Source: Kryptolebias marmoratus | Lineage: Eukaryota; Chordata; Actinopteri; Cyprinodontiformes; Rivulidae | Reading direction: 5' to 3' | DNA: 64,000 nt | Assembly: GCF_001649575.2 (NCBI RefSeq) | Contig: NC_051431.1 | Location: 15,311,183-15,375,182 of the forward strand | In this document: in pieces, positions 10,715 to 21,915 of the stretch | How positions within the stretch are numbered: the first letter of the stretch is position 1 | Layout of the letters: every line of letters begins with the position of its first letter | Position numbers and translations under genes: made by a program | The notes under the pieces: generated by a model | Seen by the model: only the letters and a program-made list of their open reading frames with translations | Told to the model about the DNA's origin: nothing | The model's database searches: none

Positions 10715-10995
10715 TTCCTTGAAGGAATGCATATTGTTGGCTGCTTTATGTGCCAAAGTTTTCAATGAAGATCTTGTGTGATCTGTTAGCACTTGGAATA
10801 CGTGCTGGAGATAACTCTCAACTACTATCACACCAAATTTTAGCTCAGTATCTGTAAAGATTAACTGAGTTCTAGACATTTTTGTGTTTGCAAGGTTGAT
10901 TTGCTGTGACAGCTATCTTGAATTAGGCTGACTCCTGATTCAAGACAACATTGAATGATTGCTTTCTGAGAACCCACTGGTTGAGATTTTGCAAA
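10715..10995 (+). repeat. Dispersed repeat family A copy
   Basis: Opens with the palindrome-like GCATTCCTTGAAGGAATGC (10713-10731), then CTATCACACCAAATTTTAGC and a CTATCTTGAATTAGGCTGAC block. One unit, truncated at the right near GAGATTTTGC. Confidence 0.65.
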
Positions 10996-11396
10996 CAGAT
11001 GAAAAACCACAGGTTAGTGGGGAGGTCTCGTGTACAACGTGAAAAGGGGCACCGTTCATTAGGACAGCCAGGAGGCAAAGCTAGCAGAGAAGGGCGACTC
11101 AAGTAGAAGATTGGTTAGGAGACCTTCCCAGGGTTTAATCAGGTACCTAGGCTCTAGAACAGGAACCCCCACCCACATCCACACCCCCATGTGTGGACAT
11201 CCTCCTCACATGCTACATTGGGAAGTCTAGATTTTGCTTGTAATTTTGTCAGTCACAGATATTGCAGTGTTTTTGGGGAACAGAGTGGTAGTGGGGATAT
11301 GAGCAGGTGACATCTAGTTGGTAGATGAAGTTTAAAATAAATGTACTTTATCTCCACAGTGCCCTTAATTGGAAAAATAACAGCATATTTAGATGA
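10996..11396. other. Unique sequence
   Basis: Includes a C-rich patch near 11165-11195 (ACCCCCACCCACATCCACAC). No gene recognised. Confidence 0.4.
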
Positions 11397-11401
11397 TTTT
11401 T

Positions 11402-11841
11402 TGTCAGGAGTCGGTTTTACTGTGTGTTTCTTTTTGTATTTAGTGGTTCTGGTTTCTTTTGGCTTGGGTTTATTGTTGTCTTCACGTTTTGTCTTCTCTG
11501 TGCCTCTGTCATCATTCACTTCTCCTCAGTCTGTCTCTTGTCTGCCTGCCACGCCCATCTACACCTGCCCCAAGCTTTGCAATCATCTCACCTGTGCCCA
11601 CTTCCCGTAATTACCTCCTGTCTTTAAAACCCGGTCATCTCCTCCACTTACTCGCTGGTCTGTTGTCGTTTCATGCGCTGTCTGGTTGTCACCCTTGTCT
11701 TGTGTCTCAGTTTTGGATTTCTGTTATGTCTAGCTTTGCAGCCCTTTGTTTTGTATTTATTGTAAATAAATTATAGTTTCTTTTCCTTTTTGAAAATGAG
11801 TCTGTGCTCTGGGTTTGCCTCTTTTTCCACCCATCATGACA
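11402..11841 (+). mobile_element. Solo LTR-like element 1 (440 bp)
   Basis: Begins TGTCAGGAGTCGG and ends CCATCATGACA, giving TG...CA termini with TGTCA/TGACA complementarity. It is flanked by TTTTT on both sides (11397-11401 and 11842-11846), a 5-bp duplication in low-complexity sequence. Inside are a TATA-like CTTTAAAACCC near 11611, a poly(A) signal AATAAA at 11765-11770 and a GT/T-rich downstream region, the usual U3-R-U5 order. No primer-binding site or internal coding region follows. Open frames at 11341-11776 on both strands are shadows. Confidence 0.6.
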
Positions 11842-11846
11842 TTTTT

Positions 11847-13138
11847 GGACTCTTAATAAAAATAAACATATAGTTCTAAACAAAATATTGGGAAAATGCA
11901 GAAGGAAATGTATTCACATAATATAATATAAATGTTACATCCGATAAAGTTATTTAAAGTAATTTGTTATTGTTGTATAAATTTCACTACTGTGTCATTC
12001 ATACACTTTTATTTTATTTTTCCAGTTTCTGTATTTCTAAAGAATTAACACCGACTCCAACAGTACATTAAAGCTGTTTCTGCCATATGGTTTTTGCACC
12101 ATATATGTTGGGGAATTTGGACTCTAGTAATACTCCAGTCTTCTTTTAAGTCACTGCTTGCTACAGGGACCAATGCAAGGATTTAAAACTAGTGTTGAGA
12201 TTTACTGTATAGGCTGGCAGCAGCCACAGAAAGCCCAAGGGAGAGACTGAACAAGCTCAGGGAAGATAAATGGCAATGTGAAGCTTTAGAACCTTTAGTT
12301 AAAGGCAACTGACACCGATTTTTTAGTTTTTTTTAATACTTAAAAAATTGAATTCATCTGGACTTAGGCTAAATAATTTTTCATAATATTTAATACTGTT
12401 TATGGCATGGTATTAGAAAAAAATGATCCTTCCCTACAGGTTTAGGGACGCTCCACTGAAAATCATTTACAAACTCTTTCCAATTTAAATGTATGAGTTC
12501 AGTCTTAGGTTGCATATTTAAAAGCCACACGGTGAACAGATTCTTGTTCATCTGCAGGTTTCTTTGAAAAAAAAAATCATTTATAATTTATCATATTGGC
12601 TCAGTGGTCAAACAAATCAAGGCAAAATTTGGAAAAATAGTTTCGCTGAGACCTGCAGCGTCTTCCTGTCACATGGCTTTCAAGCAAAACCAGCTACACA
12701 AAACCAGCATCGTCTGAGTGTATACTTTTAAATCCAGAAAAGAAAGTCTCGAGCACTAACTGGCTTTCTATACTCATAGTTCCTGTTAATTCAATCTGTA
12801 GGGCTGTTTATTTTACAGTCGTGCTTGGAGCAGATGTTAATGTTTCACCGTCAACTTCATGCATCAGCTTTTTCTCATGACTGTAAAAGTAACTTCTGTC
12901 TATTGTCACTTAGTATTGATGGTGAGCAGGACCTGCATACAGATCAGACATTGGTGAACAAGTTAAAATAATAAATTTTCATGCTGCATGAAAGACAATG
13001 ACCAATCTGTGTTCCTTCAAGGAATACTAGAACTTTAATTCAGGCATTTCAGGCATATCAGCCTTTTTGAGAGCTTCCCTTCCCGATCCATGATTAGGAT
13101 TGAGCATGTGATTCCCAACATTTTACATGAATGTGCAG
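11847..13138. other. Unique sequence between two LTR-like units
   Basis: AT-rich. A short family-A end fragment (TTCCTTCAAGGAATACTAGA) lies near 13012. No retroviral-type internal region (gag/pol motifs) is visible, arguing that the flanking LTR-like units are separate solo insertions. Confidence 0.5.
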
Positions 13139-13143
13139 ATACC

Positions 13144-13613
13144 TGTCGGGATTTGGGTTTTTTGTGTTTAGTTATTGTTCTTCATGGGTTTTTTTTGTTT
13201 TAGTTGTGTTTTCAGATGTCTTCCTTTTGGGTTTAGGTTTTTGTGTTCATGTTCACCTGTGCCTGTGACTTTCCACTCCTCCTCAGTCTCTCTTCTTGCC
13301 TTTCTGCCACGCTCATCCACACCTGCCTCAAGTTCTACTAATTGCTTCACCTGTGCCCACTTACCTCATCACCCTCAGTGTTTAAAAACCCAGTCACACT
13401 CTGCTGGTTCATTGTTGTTTGTGGCCTGTCTCTTGGTTCCCATCTTTGCCTCCTGTTTTTGCCATCGTACCATGCTTGAATTTTGTTCTATTTAGTTTTG
13501 CTGCCTTGTCAGCTTTTTGTTTTGGATTATCTTTTATTTTTTTAAATAAATTAGTTTTCTGTCTAAAATGAGTCTGCACTCCAAGTTCGTCTCCGTTTCT
13601 TCACATCACGACA
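13144..13613 (+). mobile_element. Solo LTR-like element 2 (470 bp), same family as element 1
   Basis: Begins TGTCGGGATTTGG and ends CACATCACGACA. It matches element 1 along its length in the same order: CTCCTCAGTCTCTCTTCTTG, CCACGCTCATCCACACCTGC, GTTTAAAAACCC, AATAAA at 13545-13550, then AAATGAGTCTGCACTCC. The flanks ATACC (13139-13143) and ATCCC (13614-13618) agree at 4 of 5 positions, consistent with a decayed 5-bp duplication independent of that of element 1. Confidence 0.6.
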
Positions 13614-13618
13614 ATCCC

Positions 13619-15159
13619 AGAGTTGTAAAACCTGGGTTGTCTTACCAAACTGGCAATTAGTTAATCACAGTTTCCACATTATCCGTGGTATTAAGCCAGA
13701 TCACCTGGAAAAACCCTGAGTGTGTTGAACTCCATGGAGGAAACACATGCAGAATATGGACCATGAAACACAATTTCTAAAATTAAATCACAGGGATCCT
13801 AAGCAAAATCCTAGGACTTCAACATTGATGTCTCTTTTTTTAAGATGCAAACACGTACAGTACATGACCCCATGTTTGGGATGAATATGTTTCCTGTGAT
13901 AATGAACGCCAACCATCCGACCCCTGCTGTGGTTAAAGTGATTTCATGCTGAGATTAAAGACGTTTTTGATTAAACCATCCTCCTTCCTCGGGGTCGCAA
14001 GATTCACATCTCTAATTTAACGATAACCCTGTTATGATAGAGATGTTTTTGTCATGGTAAGAGTCCAAATCAAGAACAATTTAGTGTTCAAAGGACATTT
14101 GTTCCTCTCTAACATGACACATGCACAACGTTACTCCCATCGGCAACACCAGGCCTCGAGACATGGGGAAGATTTGAAAGAACTTTTCTTTTTTTTTTCG
14201 AACAGAGATGTTAAACAGAGAATTCAAATAAGGTGACAAAGTTATGTTTCTCCATTAAATCGACACAAAGTTTGGGCTTTGTGAGCGGCTATTATTACAT
14301 GACTGCATATGTCTGTGTTATTTTAAAGTTACAAAGTACTGCTTCGGAAAGGGAGAAGATACAAAATATTGAAGAACAGTTCTTTTTTATAAAAGCTACA
14401 GAAGTAATGGGGAAAAATAGATGGCTAATAGGCATTATCCATCACTGCTGGCATCATAAAGCTGCTTTCCTTTTGGTACAATCAACTAATGTTGATGTTA
14501 TTGTCTAACCTGCAGCTTGGCTTGCCCAATTTTTTAGCAAATTGCTTCTCCAAACAAAATACATTTGGGTCTTAGATGCACCTTAAACCTCCTCTCTGAT
14601 AGACTGCAGGTAGTGCCCCTCTTTATACACCGTGTCTTTATTTGTGCACAGCAATAATACGCTCACTGCTCCAGAAGACGCTTCTTTCAAAGCAGTTCAG
14701 AAGGACAGGTAAAAACCCTCCAATGTTGGGTTTTTTCAGACTGCAGAACCTTTAATTTATTTATGTAGACAGTGAATAATTAAAAGTAGAGCGAGTGTAG
14801 AAAGAGGGAAGTAGATTTGTTTAGTGGCGTGTAAAATGTAGACGAGGACAAGGATAATGTGAGGTATGACATGATCAAGATTAATTAATGAATGTGTTTC
14901 TGAAAGGAAGCTTGTAGAGAGCAGACAAAACAGAATACGAAACATGGGAAAGAGTGTAGAAGTTAGTCAAAAAGAAAATGGTTTTAAAACACTTAATATG
15001 TCAGCTAATATACAAATACTTGTGTTGCAAGTAATTTTATTAGGTACTTAAATTATAAAGTAAAAGAAAAAAATAAATATTCCCAAATGAATCATCTAAA
15101 TTAAATAAAAGCAGACAGAAGTAGAAGGAGGATAGAAACAGAGGTTTAAAGACTGGTAA
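13619..15159. other. Unique sequence
   Basis: AT-rich; forward frames at 14054-14236 and 14233-14508 show no recognisable domain. No dispersed family recognised. Confidence 0.45.
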
Positions 15160-15589
15160 TTAAAGCATTGAAAATTTTGAAGGGGTTCTGTGGAAAGTTT
15201 ATGAACACCTGTTGTGCATAGCTTTTTGAGCAGCAAGATTTTGTAGAAATGGTTTAATTTTTACTAGACTGATGAGCTAACGGCTTCTGGTGCAGCCTGG
15301 GGCACTTTCAGCAGGAATATTTTAATATTTATGCTTGGATAACCTTGTAATGTAAAACTGATGGTAGAGGAAAAGTTTTTAAAATAGCATTTGTATGAAC
15401 CTTCGTTCATACTTTTACTTTCTACTTTGGTCTGTTTGGACAAGCTGTTAGATTGTCAATACATTCAGAATTAAACTCTGTTTCTTTAAACTGAGGTTGT
15501 TTAGTGAACTTTTTACAACAGGTAAAAGAATTGTTCATAACATTTCCTTAAAACTCCACTTCAAATTATTGAAACAATCCCTTCATTAA
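15160..15589 (+). mobile_element. TTAA-ended inverted-repeat element, copy 3
   Basis: Starts TTAAAGCATTGAAAATTTTG and ends AACAATCCCTTCATTAA. The inner parts of the arms include GTTCATAACATTTCC and AGAATTAAACTCTGTTTCTT. The centre has CTTCTGGTGCAGCCTGGGGC, shared with copy 8 and different from copies 2 and 6, suggesting two subfamilies. Confidence 0.6.
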
Positions 15590-17641
15590 ATGGCAGACGA
15601 AAGGTAACAAAAAGTGTAACAGAAAGCATAACTGTCACAGTATTTTTTGAAGAAATATGAAATAGCATGATGTGAATCCATAAGAATTATTATTTGAGTT
15701 GATATTGTTTTGATTAGTTTTATTTCTCTGTAAATTCCTATTGTTTGAATATATTCTTTGGACAAAAGGGGCAGAAATTATAAGATTTTTTTCTTCTTTT
15801 TTCATTTGATTTGTACATTCTATTTTATATAGTTGTTTTAAGGCAATTAATGAATGAATAAATAAATGTATTAATTTTCCTGAAATAGGCTCTTGAGATC
15901 TTAACCAAAGAACTGACGTAAAGGGAAAATGTATTTACATTGCAGGTCATGTGGAGGTCATCTTCATTAGAGAGTGGATGGGAATTAAAGGGCATCTTGA
16001 CAATGCTCAAGTAATTATATAATTATATGATTTCTTCGTCTTCGTTTTTTTTCCGCTTGGTTCTGTTTTTCACGTTACGAGGAGGTGGTAGGAGGATGCA
16101 CGTGTCAGGAGGAGAGAGGCAGTGGAGCAGTGGAGAGTGGGTCAGGCAGGTGAGTGGTTCAGTGAGGTTTTTTTTTTTTTTATGAGAATTTGTTTGAGTA
16201 GGACATGTCAGAAGAGTCCAAGGAGTAGAGAGATTTTATCTATCCAGTAGCTCACACGGAATTCATAGTTGGTTCTGAACAGAGAAGGCACAGGTGAAGC
16301 TGGGTACAAAAGCTTCTCAATATCATAAAAAGGCAAAGAAGTTTTAAAATATGTCAACTGTAGCTTTAAAGGGGTGGTCACCTTTGTCCATCAGGAAAAC
16401 AAGTAACTGTGACAAAGAATACATCAGTCTTTATTCACGTCCACATCAACAAATGCTTCTATCAAACAGAAAAGAAAAGGGAAAAAAAACATTTCCTGGC
16501 CAACAGCCTGCATTTTTGTGATTTATTTATTTGGGTGAAAATCTGAGATAGATGATGCATTGCTGTAGGACTGGAAAAATAGCACAAAAAAAGTTTTCAT
16601 AATTTAAGCTTTATTTGAGGGAGATTCATAAACACAAGTCTTGGAAGAAAGCCATCTTAGGCAGCATAAATTTGCATAAGTATATTAACATGATTTGTAA
16701 AATAATAAGGAATACTTTTAGAATTGTAATGAAAAATGGATGTGGACCAGGATGTGTGTGAGACTTCGGGTGAGAATGTGTGTGTCCTCTGGATTAGCAT
16801 GCCGCCAAAGAAAAAAAGATCCATTAGTCACCTAAAAACACACACAAAGCAACAGCTTTATACACGCCGGCATTATAAACTACTCATGACAGGAAGAAAA
16901 ATGAAAAATGCTCTTACAGGCACATGCATTTTATAAGGAGACCGATTCTTAAGGCACCTCCACGCAGCTTCCTCTCATCATCTGACTTCTGACTTTTGGT
17001 CATTTTGCTGCCAGCGGGACACACTGCATCTGTCTGCTGCAGGGTAGAATTAAGAGGGCTACATTACAAGACATCATGGTAGAAACGGATCTTGGTTATG
17101 ACAAATTAAATTAGCAAAGAACCGCAGCTCATCCCAAAACAAGCTGATTATTTCTGAAGGGAAAAACAGACGCCTGAAGCGATTCTGCAGCACTGTTTCA
17201 TTGTAGAAAACTGATGTTTTGTGAGTTTGCATGTTGATTACTTGTGTTACATTATAGGAGAACACGTTTGATTAACATGTTGCTTCAGTCTAACACTGAA
17301 AATTCCATGTGCCGTGACACACAGGGATTTAAATAGCAGTCATACATCTATATGATTACAACCTTTGTATGCTTCAGGCTAAGCAAGGCAGTGTAATCTC
17401 TGCATACGGTACCTATGATTGTAGGGTCTGGTTTATTGTGCCTGCTCTGTTTTTATTTTAATCTAACTATTTCTATCTCTACTTCAACTGCTCGAGCAGC
17501 CCCAAGGCCTTTTTCTAGTGAACCAAAAAGAGTGACAGCTTGTGAATCGCAACTTTTTTCCAAATAAGTCCAAATTACCTTAAATGTTTTTGGTAATTGA
17601 GTCTGCTGAATCTCTGCTGAACATTTGTCAGAGAAATTGGC
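15590..17641. other. Unique sequence
   Basis: Contains a G/A-rich patch at about 16078-16165 followed by a T run (about 16168-16181). No gene, RNA or dispersed family recognised. Confidence 0.45.
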
Positions 17642-18236
17642 TTAAAGCAATAGTTCTGATCTTTTAATATAGGGTTCTATGGAGAGGTTAATAATTAATA
17701 AACATAATTAATCTCTTGCCCATTGCAGATAGCTTTTAAATGACTTTAGCTTGAAGAAACAGAGCTTTCCGCCCGGAATGACAAGCAAACAGCTAGTCTG
17801 AGCTGGAGTGGCGTAGATGTTCGCTGGACACTTTCCATTGCCGTTAATCTCATATTACAGTTATTTAAATAGACTTGTTTGAATTTTTGCAAGCATAAAT
17901 GGTGGCAGCAACAGCTACCTGTAGCATTTCCTACAGGATTTTCACAATAATTCTCCCCGGAATAACTGCGATGTAATACTGACAGTGGTGTAAAGGTTAA
18001 ATAAGCATTAGCATGAAGTGCGAGAAAAATATTCAAGATGTTTAAAAACGGCTGCAGTCCACATTGGTCTTGGCCCTGCTTAGCTTTGCTGTTATCTTGT
18101 CAGTGGAGTCAGAATTAAACTATTTTTCCAATCTGAGGTTATTCGTAGAGCTTTCTACAACAGGCAGAGTATAAATTGTTTATAACTCCTTCATAGAACT
18201 CCACTTCCAAAGATGAGTTAAAACATTAGTTGTCAA
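17642..18236 (+). mobile_element. TTAA-ended inverted-repeat element, copy 4
   Basis: Starts TTAAAGCAATAGTTCTGATC, the cleanest left end in the window, and carries the centre GGTGGCAGCAACAGCTACCT. The right half has GAATTAAACTATTTTTCCAA and ends in a decayed terminus near GTTAAAACATTAGTTG. Confidence 0.65.
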
Positions 18237-19705
18237 TGAAATGTGCAATGTGGCACCTTCCCACTGGTTTGTGCTAAAGTGCAGATACCTTTACTTGTCT
18301 TTCAGAACATAACACCTGTTAAAGACATGATAAAACATTCCGTTTATTTTATATTCGACGTTTTGGTCTCATGATTGCCTATCACCTCAAGCACTGACGT
18401 GCACTGTGTCTCTCTCACTTATTGAAACCTGCGGGAATGGTTAGGTTTGAATGGTGAGATTCCAAACAGAAACAGACACTTGTGCGGCTTGAAACTTTTC
18501 CCAAGCTGTGGTGGAGATTTAATCACAAATGTTCAATACTGCAAACCCTAACTCATGTTCATTTAAAAGTAATCTTTCTGAGCACGGCTGTTGTCGGTCG
18601 TAGATATTCTGTTTATTCCCTGGTTTGTGTATTTGAAGAAGTCAAATGAAGAAGTCAGGAACTTGTACCTGCAAAACATATTTTGGTTCCTGCAAAGAAA
18701 AAATGCATCTTTTCATCCTCCCGAGTCATTTTGTGAAGGTATGAATTTTTTTTGGTAGCAATTAGGCGAATTTCATTTAGTTCAATTCTGATCTAAACAA
18801 AAGCGAGTCAATTTGGGATTACACCAAGACACAGAAAACACAGGCTGCTGCAATCCAGGGCTTTGTTAACGAGTGTGATTCCACTAGAAATTGATTTAGA
18901 ATCAACAACAGCCACAGGAAAATGAACCTCTAATATCTCTGGGGCAGTTTTAATATTTAGAAAGCGGCAGGACAACAGACAACCAGATTGCGATGACAAG
19001 AGAATGACGTTTTATATCAGTAGTTCAAGTGTTCACATAAAAAATAAATACGTTGTCAAATTAAAACAATGGTATTTCTTTCGGGCAAATTTCAGTGCTC
19101 CTGTCAGCATGTGCTGTCAAAAATGTCCAGAAAATAACTTCCTGTGACACGTACTCATGATGTTTTCATGTGCTTTTTGTATTTATTATGTGATTTGTTG
19201 TCAGACCGACAATTCACATTCACCAGTTAGAGCAAACAACACTGCAACTCAGTTTTGCACAATTATTTATTGTCTTACTGCGTATTCAAATGTGCTTTTT
19301 TCTGAAATACAAATTACTTCTACAACTAAGTAATTAGGAAAGTAGACACAAGCATGTTGTGTTTAGCATGTAAGTCAGACACTTATTGACGCAGGAAGCT
19401 GCTCACGAGCATAATTTGAGAAGTCATTGAAACGTAATTGTTACACATCTATTTATTTGACATAGAATATATTAATTTGTGTCTATTGTAAGACCATTGT
19501 GTTTTCAGTTCTCTGGTGCAATTCTTTGAAAACAAAATCGCAATGAGCAAATGTTCTTTCAGGTACGTTTCAGTTTAATTATGTAGTGCCAGTGTATAAC
19601 AAAAGTCATCTCAAGTGGCTGCATGTACAAGTAAACAGGCTTAATCAGTCTGGAGGAATACATGGTCCAGTTTCATTTTATCTAACTCTAAACATCTGAA
19701 GCTTA
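18237..19705. other. Unique sequence
   Basis: No gene or repeat family recognised; the reverse frame at 18808-18999 has no recognisable motif. If the exon at 20090-20266 is real, this region lies downstream of that gene. Confidence 0.4.
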
Positions 19706-19945
19706 AAAACATAGCTTACACAACCATCGCAGTGTGAGCCTCTGTTCTCTATCCATCTGTGAGTGTGACAGATAAGCAGCAATGGGGTCACAGGTTAGAA
19801 TAAAACACCATATCAACAATAACAGTTGTGCATTTATGCTAAGGCTACATAGCATACGTGGTTCGTTTACCATAGCATGCTGTAACTTTCCTACCCTTAA
19901 CCCAATACATGTGCAATATACGCAACATAAAAGCTTTGTGAACAC
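19706..19945 (+). repeat. Dispersed repeat family B, copy 1
   Basis: Shares with 54207-54445 the ordered blocks ATAGCTTACA, GACAGATAAGCAGCAATGGG, GTCACAGGTTAGAA, a TGCNNTTNNTCTAA-like block, and CCAATACATGTGCAATATA. The divergence looks like old interspersed copies. The class is not recognised; no coding frame is shared. Confidence 0.55.
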
Positions 19946-20044
19946 TGCTCTGTGCTTCTAATGTGCATAATTATGAATTAACATCACATAAGTTAATTCC
20001 TCATTATGTATGTGTGTGGGAATATATATGATGCAGCAAAAGTA

Positions 20045-20050
20045 TTTATT
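20045..20050 (-). terminator. Possible polyadenylation signal AATAAA
   Basis: Reverse complement TTTATT sits about 40 bases past the stop codon of the candidate exon. The hexamer is common by chance in AT-rich DNA, and a 3' UTR this short is unusual, so this is weak support only. Confidence 0.2.
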
Positions 20051-20089
20051 ATCCTATAAGTGCACAAAGCAAAAGTCACTGTGGGCTCT

Positions 20090-20266
20090 TTACATGTCTT
20101 CCATCTGAATCGTATCCACCAGGGCTAAGCTTGTATTTCCCTCATGTCGTGCACGCTGACGCCGTTTGACAGACAGTGAATCTGCCAGAAGACTATCGTC
20201 GAGGTCAGCCGTCCCATCAGCCTTTTCTTTCCGAGGAGATAAATGATCAGCGGGGTTTAAAATTAC
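20090..20266 (-). CDS. Candidate terminal coding exon of an unidentified host protein
   Basis: On the minus strand one frame runs without a stop into TAA at 20090-20092. It begins VILNPADHLSPRKEK, continues with an acidic-serine stretch (DGTADLDDSLLADS), a basic stretch (VKRRQRARH) and ends LALVDTIQMEDM. This varied, charged composition without low-complexity bias is unlike the chance frames nearby and resembles a cytoplasmic protein tail. CAG at 20267-20269 could be the splice acceptor; its pyrimidine tract is weak, and the same frame stays open upstream only to a stop at 20288-20290. A minus-strand AATAAA (20045-20050) lies about 40 bases after the stop. The protein is not recognised. Upstream exons would lie at higher coordinates, but none was identified. 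It could also be a chance frame of 58 codons. Confidence 0.4.
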   Translation of the reverse strand, partial: VILNPADHLSPRKEKADGTADLDDSLLADSLSVKRRQRARHEGNTSLALVDTIQMEDM

Positions 20267-20879
20267 CTGTTGGCCTCCCGGAGGTTAAACTGAGCTGCAG
20301 CGTTCTGTTAACTCAGCGCAGGTCTGATGAGTGCTGACTGCAGCTTTAAGGCCAGCTTGCTTCAAGACACCTCGCTGTGTTTGAAGAGGGATATCACTGC
20401 TTTTCCACAAAACAGAAGTGATGAGTGATTTCACCTTCATGCGTCTTGATAGTATGCCTCTAGAAAAAAAAAAAAAAATCTTTAGTACACACTTACAGAA
20501 AAAAAAAATTGGCAAGCCTTTTCCAGCTTTTACATCACAATATTTAATTTCTGTTGCCTCTTTTGGAGGCCTTGAGATCTTGGTTTTTAATCTAAATTCC
20601 TGCAGTAAGCATTCTTTCATGTGACTGCATATGATAAAGCTGAGTAGTACTACAAGTTCTGGGACGCAGGAGGCAAATTTCTGGAACCCTTGTGATTTCC
20701 TGCAGTCAATGTCAGTATTTTTTATGAACAGAAGATAACCTTCAGAACCTGAATCATGCAACATGCATGTCTCATCAAGACCTGAAACAAAAGGCAGTGC
20801 TGATATGTTTAAAGACAGTATAGTTTCAAATGGAAAAAACTGTTGATTAATGCTGAAAGAACAGATAAATCAAGTCAGC
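20267..20879. other. Sequence upstream of the candidate exon
   Basis: The longest open frame in the window (20285-20764, minus, 159 codons) lies here. It has Phe/Lys runs created by homopolymer A tracts (near 20463-20476 and 20498-20506), no recognisable domain, and is treated as chance. No dispersed repeat recognised. Confidence 0.4.
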
Positions 20880-20952
20880 AACAGGTAAAATAATTGTTCA
20901 TAACTTTTCCACAAATCCCTATTTCAAAAGATCTGTACTATTTCTTTAATGA
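20880..20952 (+). mobile_element. TTAA-ended inverted-repeat element, terminal fragment (copy 5)
   Basis: Only one arm survives: CAACAGGTAAAATAATTGTT, CATAACTTTTCCACAAATCC and CTGTACTATTTCTTTAA. The other arm and the centre are absent. Confidence 0.55.
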
Positions 20953-21565
20953 CTTTAAGAGACTACATGTGGTCCAGTTATTGTACATTTTTTTAAGAAC
21001 ATTAGTGCACCTTTGTTCTGCAGAGCATGTTCGGCAATATTAGGTTTTATTCCACCATTATAGATTGTATTTTGCAGTGCATAGCACACAGCTTTGGTCC
21101 TTTACCATAGTGTTTAGCATGCAAAGTTGGACTTGTTGATATTATTCTCAGGAAAAGGCAAGAGCAAGACCACACCATGCGAGAGACCATACCACTCGCA
21201 CCAAGGCTCTAACATCTGCTCATTATCAAAGCCCTTTGAGTGCCTCTAGAAGGCTCCCACTTTAGGATGAAGGCAGTTTGGGACATGTGGAGGCCTGCTG
21301 GGTAGTTGGGCCCACACTAGAGTCTTAATGTATTCAAGCAGCTTGGTGACTTGCATCAGAAAGGCAAATCATTAAGTAAAACAAAAGAGGTGTTACCCAG
21401 GTGACAGGAGGGTTCACCTTGCTCAGGAGTCCCCAGAAGAGACGAGAGGGTGGGCTTGGTTTGTCCCTTTGACATTTTATACAGCCTATTGTTGAGCATA
21501 AGACAAATCTTTTGCTGGTTTGAAAGAAAAGATTTCCCACCTTTAATTGGAATCACACATCACTC
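20953..21565. other. Unique sequence
   Basis: No gene recognised. Two overlapping reverse frames at 21334-21556 have no recognisable domain. Confidence 0.4.
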
Positions 21566-21915
21566 CTGGAGAAAATGCATTTTCTGTGAAAATGCAGTGT
21601 GAGTGCTGAGCGCTGAATGACTTAGCCTAAATTTGCAAAAACCTGAGTTGTTAAAGCTAAAAGAGGTTAAACTTAAAAAGGAGGGAAATGCTATCTGAAA
21701 GTAGTAATACACAAACACGAAATAAAGAAAAATAGTAAAACAGCAGCTGGAGACTAATAATAGCATGGAGCTTGCTTAAATGTGCTAAAATGCTAGCTAT
21801 AAACAGCAAAAGGTTAGCTAAAAGCTAGAGTAGTAAAATGGTAACTAAAAGCTCAATGTGGCAAAAGACTAGCTTGAAGCTAAAAGTAGCAAAACAGTAG
21901 CTTAAAACTAAAAGT
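21566..21915. repeat. AGCTAAAA-rich degenerate tandem repeat with palindromic leader, copy 1
   Basis: A leader with the 14-base palindrome GAAAATGCATTTTC and AGTGCTGAGCGCTGAATG is followed by imperfect reiterations of roughly 25-30 bases built on GCTAAAAGTAGCAAAA and TAGCTAAAAGCTA (clearest from about 21775 to 21910). A second copy with the same leader order starts near 63740. Confidence 0.65.

Noticed and set aside
11341..11776. Four overlapping frames, some with hydrophobic Phe/Leu stretches
   Set aside because: They come from the T/C-rich body of an LTR-like element; the same type of spurious frame occurs in its sister copy at 13168-13495.
11402..13613. One complete LTR retrotransposon bounded by the two LTR-like units
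   Set aside because: Different flanking 5-mers, no primer-binding site after the first unit, no polypurine tract before the second, and no protein remnants between.
20285..20764. Longest open frame in the window (159 codons, minus strand)
   Set aside because: Its middle is created by A-homopolymer tracts read as Phe runs, no domain was recognised, and it is not in frame with the more convincing exon just below it.
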